Source: a virus. From it: a stretch of 34,158 nt of DNA. The notes under the pieces are model-generated. The model saw only the letters and a list, made by a program, of their open reading frames with translations, did not search any database and had not been told where the DNA came from. Where the stretch lies: IMG/VR virus record IMGVR_UViG_3300025168_000308, positions 1 to 34,158 of that record; one strand, given 5' to 3'. The position numbers and the translations under genes were made by a program. The stretch's first letter is position 1. Every line of letters starts with the position of its first letter. Positions 1 through 5,568 of this stretch are shown in pieces.

Positions 1-185
1 CTATTACTTCTTTGTCTAACCAAGTTCAGATGTTGAACAGCGGCGACTTAGCAGCGGGTTCTGTACTGGGCATTCCTGTACCGCCAGCGGCTAGCAAGTT
101 TATGTACTTGGTTACAGGTGCTGCTACTAACGCGGACTATACTGCTGGTAAAATCCTTATCGAATTTTTTGGCTACAACGCTTAA
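1..185 (+). CDS. Capsid-region structural protein, C-terminal 60 residues (5' end outside window)
   Basis: An open frame enters from the left edge (first full codon at base 3) and ends at TAA 183-185. The visible 60 residues end in GKILIEFFGYNA, with small and hydrophobic residues typical of a beta-rich virion protein. No catalytic motif is visible. It is followed by a strong hairpin and then by small structural genes, so it probably belongs to the capsid gene group, perhaps the major capsid protein or a capsid accessory protein. The N-terminal part is missing, so neither identity can be fixed. That it is coding is well supported by the clean frame and the good ribosome site of the next gene; the product name is inference. 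Confidence 0.6.
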   Translation, partial: ITSLSNQVQMLNSGDLAAGSVLGIPVPPAASKFMYLVTGAATNADYTAGKILIEFFGYNA

Positions 186-191
186 TAATCT

Positions 192-211
192 GGCGGGGTT
201 AACGCCCCGCC
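192..211 (+). terminator. GC-rich hairpin after the capsid-region gene, possible terminator or attenuator
   Basis: GGCGGGG (192-198) pairs perfectly with CCCCGCC (205-211) around a six-base loop, TTAACG. It lies 7 bases after the stop at 185 and just before the ribosome site AGGAG (222-226) of the next gene. The following bases (TATGTTTTATAGG) are only weakly T-rich, so it may be a leaky intrinsic terminator that lowers expression of the downstream genes, or a 3' mRNA-stabilising hairpin. The stem is seen directly; the role is inferred. Confidence 0.45.
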
Positions 212-232
212 TATGTTTTATAGGAGATTAAT

Positions 233-637
233 ATGGCAGATGCTGTAACCTCACAAACTCTGATCGACGGCGGTAAACATGTCGTTATGAAGTTCACTAA
301 CGTTTCCGACGGGTCAGGAGAAGCCGCCGTCACAAAGGTTGATGTTTCTGCTTTGGAACCCAGTGTGGACGGTGAAGCCTGTACGGGTGTTGTGATTGAA
401 CGTATTTGGTGGCAGTGCATTGGTATGAAGGTTCAAATTTTTTGGGATGCGACTACGAACGCATTTTGCATTGAGCTTGGCGAAAACCAGAGCGGCTCCC
501 ACGACTATACTGTTTTTGGTGGTTTAACCAACAACGCGGGAAGTGGCAAAACCGGGGACCTTGCTTTTACAACCGTAGGTCATACGAGCGCGGACACTTA
601 TACAATTATTTTGTATATGCGTAAAAAGTATGGCTGA
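233..637 (+). CDS. Small virion-type protein, unknown function
   Basis: 134 residues. The ATG at 233 follows a clear AGGAG (222-226). The chain is rich in beta-forming residues (HVVMKFTNVSDG, VIERIWWQCIGMKVQIFWD) and glycine, with no signal peptide, membrane segment or catalytic motif. I recognise the type as a protein common in uncultured marine phage contigs, where it sits beside capsid genes. By position it could be a head decoration or minor capsid protein, but nothing in the sequence proves it. The 3' end overlaps the next gene by 8 bases, which suggests coupled translation. Confidence 0.8.
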   Translation: MADAVTSQTLIDGGKHVVMKFTNVSDGSGEAAVTKVDVSALEPSVDGEACTGVVIERIWWQCIGMKVQIFWDATTNAFCIELGENQSGSHDYTVFGGLTNNAGSGKTGDLAFTTVGHTSADTYTIILYMRKKYG

Positions 638-929
638 CACTAAGAAAAAAACTAGCAAGGGCGAAATGCCTGCGCGAAACAAAAAGAATTTTCGCCCTAC
701 TAAATCTGGGGCGGGGATGACTGAAAAAGGTGTGGCTGCATACAGACGAAAGAACCCCGGTTCTAAGTTAAAAACGGCGGTTACTGGAAAAGTTAAAAAA
801 GGCAGCGCGGATGCAAAGCGGCGTAAGTCTTATTGCGCCCGTTCTTTGGGTCAGATGAAAAAGTTTCCAAAGGCAGCGAAAGACCCAAACAGTCGTTTGC
901 GCCAAGCTCGTAAAAGATGGAAGTGTTAA
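630..929 (+). CDS. Lysine/arginine-rich small protein (DUF6321-like)
   Basis: 99 residues, extremely basic, first of four consecutive Lys/Arg-rich products. Recognisable stretches are MPARNKKNFRPTKSGAGMT, GVAAYRRKNPGSKLKTAVTG and SADAKRRKSYCARSLGQMKK. From memory this matches the phage family called DUF6321; the family number is recalled, not searched. It has two cysteines (C69 and the C-terminal residue) and no enzymatic motif. The composition suggests nucleic-acid binding, for example neutralising packaged DNA or a head protein facing DNA; that is inference. It starts inside the end of the previous gene (8-base overlap) and ends one base before the next start codon. Confidence 0.8.
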   Translation: MADTKKKTSKGEMPARNKKNFRPTKSGAGMTEKGVAAYRRKNPGSKLKTAVTGKVKKGSADAKRRKSYCARSLGQMKKFPKAAKDPNSRLRQARKRWKC

Positions 930-930
930 T

Positions 931-1185
931 ATGACAATAAGCCGTGGTCAAATGAACAAACAAATCACTACCTCTCCTCGTAAAAAAAACGTTATGCCAA
1001 GAGGTTTAAGTTACTTTAAAAATGGTGGAGAAGCTTCAACAAAATCTAAAGGCAGTAAAATATGCCCTTCTGGAAAAGCATGGGCTAAAAGAACATTTGA
1101 TACATATCCTTCGGCGTATGCAAACATGGCAGCGTCCAAGTATTGTAAAGACCCTAACTATGCTAAGAAAAGCAAGGGGAAGTAA
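931..1185 (+). CDS. Basic small phage protein with a YFKNGGEA motif
   Basis: 84 residues, lysine-rich, unknown function. The N-terminal part has MPRGLSYFKNGGEAS, an aromatic-x-x-Gly-Gly motif that recurs in the large virion proteins downstream. The C-terminal half (CPSGKAWAKRTFDTYPSAYA, then a KYCKDPNY segment) carries conserved-looking aromatic and two cysteine positions. Its stop (1183-1185) directly abuts the next ATG, with an AGGGG-type ribosome site inside its own 3' end. It is probably a DNA-proximal virion protein like its neighbours, but I cannot assign a role from sequence alone. Confidence 0.78.
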   Translation: MTISRGQMNKQITTSPRKKNVMPRGLSYFKNGGEASTKSKGSKICPSGKAWAKRTFDTYPSAYANMAASKYCKDPNYAKKSKGK

Positions 1186-1563
1186 ATGGGAGAGCTAAAG
1201 AAGTGGCGCGACCAGAATTGGGTTCGAATTGGGGCGGACGGTTCTATAAAGGGCCCCTGTGGCACGTCTAAGGACAAGAAAAACCCTGATAGATGCCTTC
1301 CTGAAAGTAAAGCTAAGTCTCTTACTAAAGGCCAGCGCAAAGCTACGGCTGCAAAAAAGAAAAGAGCTGGCTCCAAAGGTCAACAAGTTGTAAAAAACAC
1401 AAAAGCTGCTACCGTTAAAAACATGTCCAGAGGTGGAGACCCTTCTGTGACAAAAGCGAAGAGACCTTTTCGGGGTAATACTTCTCCCGGAAGCGTAGTG
1501 GCTAGAGGTTGTGGAAAAGTATTAACCAGTAGACGCAAACAAACAAAAGGATCAGTGGCATGA
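1186..1563 (+). CDS. Basic phage protein, DUF5872-like
   Basis: 125 residues. The N-terminal half contains KKWRDQNWVRIGADGSIKG, then CGTSKDKKNPDRCLPESKAK and KSLTKGQRKATAAKKKRAG, a pattern I recall as the DUF5872 family of marine viruses (name from memory). The C-terminus, RGCGKVLTSRRKQTKG, is a tail I recall in unrelated small phage proteins, so it may be a separate short module. Two cysteines in a CGTSK...DRC arrangement could bind metal, but this is not demonstrable. The ATG abuts the previous stop; the stop overlaps the next ATG (ATGA, 1560-1563). Confidence 0.8.
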   Translation: MGELKKWRDQNWVRIGADGSIKGPCGTSKDKKNPDRCLPESKAKSLTKGQRKATAAKKKRAGSKGQQVVKNTKAATVKNMSRGGDPSVTKAKRPFRGNTSPGSVVARGCGKVLTSRRKQTKGSVA

Positions 1564-1757
1564 AAAAGATGAAGAAAAAAGGTTACGCTAAAGGCGGCGT
1601 TGCTAAAAAGAAAATGGGCGGCGCAATGAAGAAAAAAGGTTTCGCTAAAGGTGGCGTTGCTAAAAGAAACATGGGCGGCGCAATGATGAAGAAAAAAGGT
1701 TTCGCTAAAGGTGGCGTTACTAAAATGAAACGCGGCGGCGCGGCTAAGAAAAAGTAA
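1560..1757 (+). CDS. Lys/Gly-rich three-repeat microprotein
   Basis: 65 residues made almost wholly of three tandem units, each approximately KKKGFAKGGVAKKKMGGAM. About one third of residues are lysine and nearly a quarter glycine, so it should be highly basic and disordered. Each unit holds the motif [FY]AKGGV, the same aromatic-Ala-x-Gly-Gly pattern found in the large virion proteins at 12-27 kb. It starts by ATGA overlap with the gene upstream. It may condense DNA or dock onto another virion component; both are inference. A non-coding origin is unlikely because the repeat keeps frame through copies of slightly different sequence and fits the gap between neighbours exactly. Confidence 0.7.
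   Translation: MKKMKKKGYAKGGVAKKKMGGAMKKKGFAKGGVAKRNMGGAMMKKKGFAKGGVTKMKRGGAAKKK
1572..1754 (+). repeat. Three tandem 57-60 bp coding repeats
   Basis: The string AAGAAAAAAGGT begins copies at 1572, 1629 and 1689, giving periods of 57 and 60 bases (the last copy gains one ATG codon). Each copy continues with CGCTAAAGGNGGCGTT and ends near the ATGGGCGGCGC or ACGCGGCGGCGC block. All differences keep the reading frame, as expected of a repeat within a gene that can grow or shrink by recombination. Confidence 0.85.
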
Positions 1758-1761
1758 TTAA

Positions 1762-2436
1762 ATGCCTTTTTTGCAAAGTAATATACCACACTTTAAGTGT
1801 TGGGTTCGTCGTGAGTATACGGTCAACCATGAGCGTTACCACGGCGAATTTCTGCATGCTATGGTGATTGCTGTAACTACAATGCCCAACCGTTGCTTGA
1901 GCTTTCAAGTAATATTTACGGGTTGTGAGGCTGATGAGGACGGTGACGAAAACGTTCACGGTGGTGCAATGTGGGCTCGGATGCCTATAACGGCCTTAGT
2001 TGCTGACGAACCTTTAGAGGCTTGGCCCGCTCCAATGGCGGTACACAATGCGCAACCTTGGGACTGTCCGTCTCATACTCATGCGGTATATACATTAGAA
2101 AGAGCTACACCTTGTCCATGGATGGCAAAGATAGACGGTAAATTCTTTCCAGCAAAGTATATGTTTACAGTTGATTATACCGATACCGACGTTGCAGATG
2201 ACCCCGCTCAACACAAGCAAGCCCATGTTATGCAGCTTTTAGAGGCGGGGGAATGGACGGGTAATATTGTTGCGTTGCCGAATAACCGTGTGCGGGTAAC
2301 GCATCCTGCTTGGTTTGAAACCGGGAAAGGCGCTCCAGACTTCAAACCGTCTCAGCATGTACATTATTCTAAATCTGATCTAGACTATACACTAGATGTA
2401 AACCAAATATTCGACAATATTTACAGCGAGGAATGA
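1762..2436 (+). CDS. Conserved-type phage protein, unknown function (tail/connector region)
   Basis: 224 residues. Aromatic and histidine-rich at the start (IPHFKCWVRREYTVNHERYHG), then a strand-rich body (SFQVIFTGCEADEDGDENV; TLERATPCPWMAKIDGKFFP) and an acidic C-terminal part. No catalytic signature is recognised. I have the impression of having seen this family in marine phage contigs next to tail adaptors, always without a function. The ribosome site is weak; the ATG at 1762 lies five bases after the previous stop. The stop is one base before the next ATG. A structural role in the connector or tail is plausible only from context. Confidence 0.75.
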   Translation: MPFLQSNIPHFKCWVRREYTVNHERYHGEFLHAMVIAVTTMPNRCLSFQVIFTGCEADEDGDENVHGGAMWARMPITALVADEPLEAWPAPMAVHNAQPWDCPSHTHAVYTLERATPCPWMAKIDGKFFPAKYMFTVDYTDTDVADDPAQHKQAHVMQLLEAGEWTGNIVALPNNRVRVTHPAWFETGKGAPDFKPSQHVHYSKSDLDYTLDVNQIFDNIYSEE

Positions 2437-2437
2437 T

Positions 2438-3106
2438 ATGGCGGTTTCTAACAGCGTAAATTTTGAGCTAGACGTGGCTGAATATATTGAAGAAGCGTTT
2501 GAGCGTTGCGGCTTAGAGGTACGAACGGGTTACGACTTAAAATCAGCCAAACGTTCTTTAAACTTAATGCTGGCTGAGTGGGCGAACCGAGGTTTAAACC
2601 AGTGGACTATTGCGCAGCGCACGGTTGCAATGGTGGAAGGAACGGGCGAATACGCTTTGGGCGCTGATGTTATTGATATTTTGTCTTTGATAGTTAGTCG
2701 GGATGGCACGGATTATTCTTTGTCTAGGTTAAGCCGAGATGATTATATTACAATTCCAAACAAGACCACAGACGGTCGCCCGAACCAGTTCTTTTTAGAC
2801 AGGCAGGTTACACCGAGTCTTAAACTCTGGCCTGTTCCTGACAACAGCACAGACGTTGTTTATTACAACGCGCTTACTCGCATGGACGACGCGGACACTT
2901 ATATAAACAATATGGACATGCCCTTCAGGTTTTATCCTTGTTTGGCTGCGGGCTTGGCTTATTATATCTCCGTTAAGCGGGCTCCTCAACGTGTTCAACT
3001 TTTAAAAGCCATGTACGAGGAAGAGTTTGAGCGGGCCATGACCGAAGATCGTGACCGTGCATCGTTCAACGTTGTACCTCAGTACGATTATTATAGGATG
3101 GGCTAA
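2438..3106 (+). CDS. Head-tail adaptor, P22 gp4-like
   Basis: 222 residues, mainly helical. The region around residues 33-60 (LKSAKRSLNLMLAEWANRGL) matches the helical core typical of P22 gp4-like connector proteins, which bind below the portal ring and close the packaged head. The middle (residues 60-150) is strand-rich with DVIDILSLIVSRDG, and the C-terminal helices (ERAMTEDRDRASFNVV) resemble related adaptor proteins. No enzymatic motif. The stop overlaps the next start by one base (TAATG, 3104-3108). It sits directly upstream of a second adaptor candidate, as expected of a podovirus neck. Assignment is from fold-like sequence pattern, without a search. Confidence 0.6.
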   Translation: MAVSNSVNFELDVAEYIEEAFERCGLEVRTGYDLKSAKRSLNLMLAEWANRGLNQWTIAQRTVAMVEGTGEYALGADVIDILSLIVSRDGTDYSLSRLSRDDYITIPNKTTDGRPNQFFLDRQVTPSLKLWPVPDNSTDVVYYNALTRMDDADTYINNMDMPFRFYPCLAAGLAYYISVKRAPQRVQLLKAMYEEEFERAMTEDRDRASFNVVPQYDYYRMG

Positions 3107-3411
3107 TGAGCAAGTTTGCGTCGGGCAAAAACTCTTATGCAATCTCTGACCGATCCGGTTTCCGGTATCGCTATAGAGACATGCGCAAGGAGTGGAACGG
3201 CTTGCTGGTTGGACGCGACGAGTTTGAACCGAAACAGCCGCAACTGGGGCCTTTTAGAAAAGTAACTGATCCCGAGTCTTTAAAGAACGCCCGCCCCGAT
3301 GTAGCAGAGACTTTAGACGTTTTTGTAGGGATTGCCTTGGTTGAAGAGCCGTTTCCGCTTCCCATAGTGGGCACTGGCCTTGTAGGAGTTATTACGGTGG
3401 TTACAACATGA
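3106..3411 (+). CDS. Small virion-type protein with SDRSGFRYRYRDM motif
   Basis: 101 residues. The first 70 residues (MSKFASGKNSYAISDRSGFR; then WNGLLVGRDEFEPKQPQLGP) are a pattern I recall from many marine phages, where it lies between two adaptor genes. The C-terminal tail is hydrophobic and valine-rich (PIVGTGLVGVITVVTT) but too short and too glycine-rich to call a membrane anchor. ATGA overlap with the next gene at 3408-3411 and one-base overlap with the previous gene put it inside a coupled neck operon. Function unknown; a neck or tail component by position. Confidence 0.75.
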   Translation: MSKFASGKNSYAISDRSGFRYRYRDMRKEWNGLLVGRDEFEPKQPQLGPFRKVTDPESLKNARPDVAETLDVFVGIALVEEPFPLPIVGTGLVGVITVVTT

Positions 3412-4346
3412 GCTATACTTACACTACATTAAAACAGGCAATAATTGATTACACTGACAACAATGAGACAACCTTTGTAAGTAATCTTCCTGTTTTCATC
3501 AAAAACACAGAGGAACGTATTTTAAAGAACGTTCAATTAAGTTTGTTCCAAAAGAACGATTCTGGCGCAATGTCGGCTTCTAATAAATTTTTAGGGGTTC
3601 CAAGCGATTTTTTAGCGCCTTTTTCTTTGTCTTTTACCAACAGTGATGAAGACTCCGTGTTTTTAGATTTTAGAGACCCAAACTTTATTCAGTCTTTTAA
3701 CCCTAACCCTTCCGTCACAGGCGCTCCTCGTTTTTACGCTCAATATGATTTAAACAATCTTATTCTAAGCCCCACTCCTAACAGTGCTTATGCGGTTGAA
3801 CTTAATTATTTTTATCGTCCAACCAGCCTAACTAAGAGTCAGACAACTTTTTCGGTTGCCTACACTGGATCAACTGTTTTCTCCGCTGGAGAAACTATTA
3901 TTGCAACTCCTGCGGGCGCAACTTCTTCCACTGCAAACTCTTCCTTTATCGTTACTGGAACCACTGGGGCGGATAACACAACTTTAACAGCTAATTTTCC
4001 TGCGGGTCTTACGGACGCTTACCCCCGAGGAACGGCGGATTCTGGAACAGCTTTAGTTGGAAATACCAGCGGGGCTGTTGCTGTAGTTAATAGCGTTCCC
4101 AGTGGAACAACGTCAGAAAAGATAGTTCCGGACATTACTGAAACTTGGCTTAGTGAGAACGCCGATCTAGCTCTTTTGTACGGAAGTTTGATGGAAGCGT
4201 ATATTTTTATGAAAGGCGAGCAGGACATGCAAGTCTTGTATGAAAAACGCTTTGTAGAAGCCATTATGGGGCTAAAACTTCTTGGCGAGAGCAAGGAAGT
4301 AACGGACGAGTATAGAACAGGACCAGTGGTGAGGCAGAAACAATGA
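3408..4346 (+). CDS. Tail adaptor, SU10-type, with a Ser/Thr/Gly-rich insertion
   Basis: 312 residues. The N-terminal 140 residues (TTLKQAIIDYTDNNETTFVS; FIKNTEERILKNVQLSLFQK) and the C-terminal 70 (NADLALLYGSLMEAYIFMKG; LYEKRFVEAIMGLKLLGE) fit phage adaptor proteins of the kind described for phage SU10, which link the portal to the tail nozzle. Residues about 142-238 are a low-complexity, Thr/Ser/Gly/Ala-rich stretch between these two halves. It looks like an inserted beta domain, because the family normally passes quickly from YFYRP to the helical ENADLALLYG segment. It starts and ends with ATGA overlaps. The adaptor call is from remembered family pattern. Confidence 0.65.
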   Translation: MSYTYTTLKQAIIDYTDNNETTFVSNLPVFIKNTEERILKNVQLSLFQKNDSGAMSASNKFLGVPSDFLAPFSLSFTNSDEDSVFLDFRDPNFIQSFNPNPSVTGAPRFYAQYDLNNLILSPTPNSAYAVELNYFYRPTSLTKSQTTFSVAYTGSTVFSAGETIIATPAGATSSTANSSFIVTGTTGADNTTLTANFPAGLTDAYPRGTADSGTALVGNTSGAVAVVNSVPSGTTSEKIVPDITETWLSENADLALLYGSLMEAYIFMKGEQDMQVLYEKRFVEAIMGLKLLGESKEVTDEYRTGPVVRQKQ

Positions 4347-4642
4347 ACAACATGTCTTTTGGTGTATCAATGTCTAATGATTTTAAGGTGGGGGTTGAGA
4401 CTACGGATAACCGCGGGTTTACCCCTGAAGAAACTGCGAAACGTTGTGTGAGCAAAATCATAAATGTTTCCGAAACCGCGCCCCCCGAAATAAGGGATCA
4501 GGCTCTTGCGTACCGAGACGAAGTTGAGAAGGTCATAGCCGTCTATATGAAACAGGCTATTCAAAGCGACAGAACTACGGTATATAATGCAATTAAAGAT
4601 GCTGGTCAGCCGAAGTTGGCCGAATATATAAGGAAAATGTAA
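4343..4642 (+). CDS. Small helical phage protein, unknown function
   Basis: 99 residues, mixed charge. Recognisable stretches are DNRGFTPEETAKRCVSKI, ETAPPEIRDQALAYRDEV and SDRTTVYNAIKDAGQPKLAE. I recall close relatives in marine phages, always next to tail genes and without a function. Mostly helical, soluble, no catalytic motif. It starts by ATGA overlap with the adaptor gene and its TAA directly abuts the next ATG, which has AAGGA upstream inside this gene. The start could also be the ATG at 4352 or 4370; the first is chosen because of the overlap. Confidence 0.72.
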   Translation: MNNMSFGVSMSNDFKVGVETTDNRGFTPEETAKRCVSKIINVSETAPPEIRDQALAYRDEVEKVIAVYMKQAIQSDRTTVYNAIKDAGQPKLAEYIRKM

Positions 4643-5077
4643 ATGGCTTTTAACGGCAACTTTCTATGTACTTCGTTCAAAGTAGAATTAATGAAGGCGG
4701 TGCATAATTTCACGGCAGCGAGTAACGTTTTTAAACTTGCTCTTTATGACAACAGCGCAACCTTCACTGCGGCAACTACTGCTTATACTGCAACCAATGA
4801 GATTAGCGGCACGAACTACACGGCTGGAGGTAACTTTTTAACGAGTGTAACGCCTACAAGCAGTAGCACGACCGCTTTCACCGATTTCGCTGACGAGGTG
4901 TTTTCGACGGTTACGATTTCTGCTGTGCGTGGCGCTTTGATTTATAACGATGCGGCTTCGGGGGACCCCACTGTTTGTGTGTTAGACTTTGGTGCAGACA
5001 AGGCGGCTAGTTCCGGCGACTTTACGATTGTCTTCCCAACGGCGGATGCTTCTAACGCGATTATCCGGATAGCCTAA
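4643..5077 (+). CDS. Beta-rich tail/fibre-associated structural protein
   Basis: 144 residues. It has a conserved phage pattern: FKVELMKAVHNFTAASNVFK, LALYDNSATFTAATTAY, EISGTNYTAGGNFLTSVTP and the closing ASSGDFTIVFPTADASNAII. This family occurs widely in phages of Proteobacteria, usually annotated as structural or tail fibre-related. The sequence alternates short hydrophobic strands with Thr/Ser/Asn turns, consistent with a compact beta fold. The stop overlaps the next start by one base (TAATG). Its exact place in the virion is unknown; between adaptors and fibre, a tail accessory role is likely. Confidence 0.72.
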   Translation: MAFNGNFLCTSFKVELMKAVHNFTAASNVFKLALYDNSATFTAATTAYTATNEISGTNYTAGGNFLTSVTPTSSSTTAFTDFADEVFSTVTISAVRGALIYNDAASGDPTVCVLDFGADKAASSGDFTIVFPTADASNAIIRIA

Positions 5078-5559
5078 TGGCCGATCCGGTTGCAGCCTTT
5101 CAGGGGTGGAATAGCTCCCTCCAAGGGTGGAACACCGGGACTTGGAACACCAATGTTGCCTATTCTATAACTGCAACTGGAGCAGTTGGTGCGGCTACGG
5201 TGTCTGGAGATGCCGCCGTTTCTGTTACTGGAGTTGGTGGAACAGCGGCGGTTGGAGCCGTAACAGTCACCGGATTTGCAAATGTCTCTGTCACAGGAAT
5301 TGCGGGAACATCAGCGTTAGGCAGTTATTTCACTACCAGCACAATGGTGGCGATGACAGGCTCTGTAAATGCGGCTACTGCTGGAGCAGTTGGTGACGCA
5401 AACATTTTTGTAACGGGTATATCCTGTACCGGAATAATTGGCACTCTGAAAAACGAACCGTGGGGTCAAATCATTCCAGATCAAAACCCTAACTTTTTAA
5501 ATATAACGCCCTCTCAAGACCCTTCTTGGGCCAATATTGAGAGCGGACGCGCAGCATAG
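5077..5559 (+). CDS. Short beta-repeat virion protein with WNxGTW motif
   Basis: 160 residues. The N-terminus carries a tryptophan motif (GWNSSLQGWNTGTWNTN). Residues about 30-125 are degenerate repeats of the type VTGxxGTAAVGAVTVTG, and the C-terminal part ends in NPNFLNITPSQDPSWANIE. I recall this three-part design from marine phage tail proteins, where the repeat number varies. It is likely a fibrous beta-sheet tail or spike component. A near-identical Trp motif (GWNAGTWGRGTWN) is found in the nozzle-like protein at 9599-11707, hinting at a contact or shared origin. There is no strong ribosome site; it is probably coupled to the preceding gene by the one-base overlap. Confidence 0.72.
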   Translation: MADPVAAFQGWNSSLQGWNTGTWNTNVAYSITATGAVGAATVSGDAAVSVTGVGGTAAVGAVTVTGFANVSVTGIAGTSALGSYFTTSTMVAMTGSVNAATAGAVGDANIFVTGISCTGIIGTLKNEPWGQIIPDQNPNFLNITPSQDPSWANIESGRAA

Positions 5560-5568
5560 GATAAAACA

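Noticed and set aside
5127-5396. Plus-strand frame rich in Cys and Trp inside the beta-repeat gene
   Set aside because: Out-of-frame reading of the GGAACT/GGTGG repeats; overlaps a well supported gene fully and gives a composition typical of shadows.
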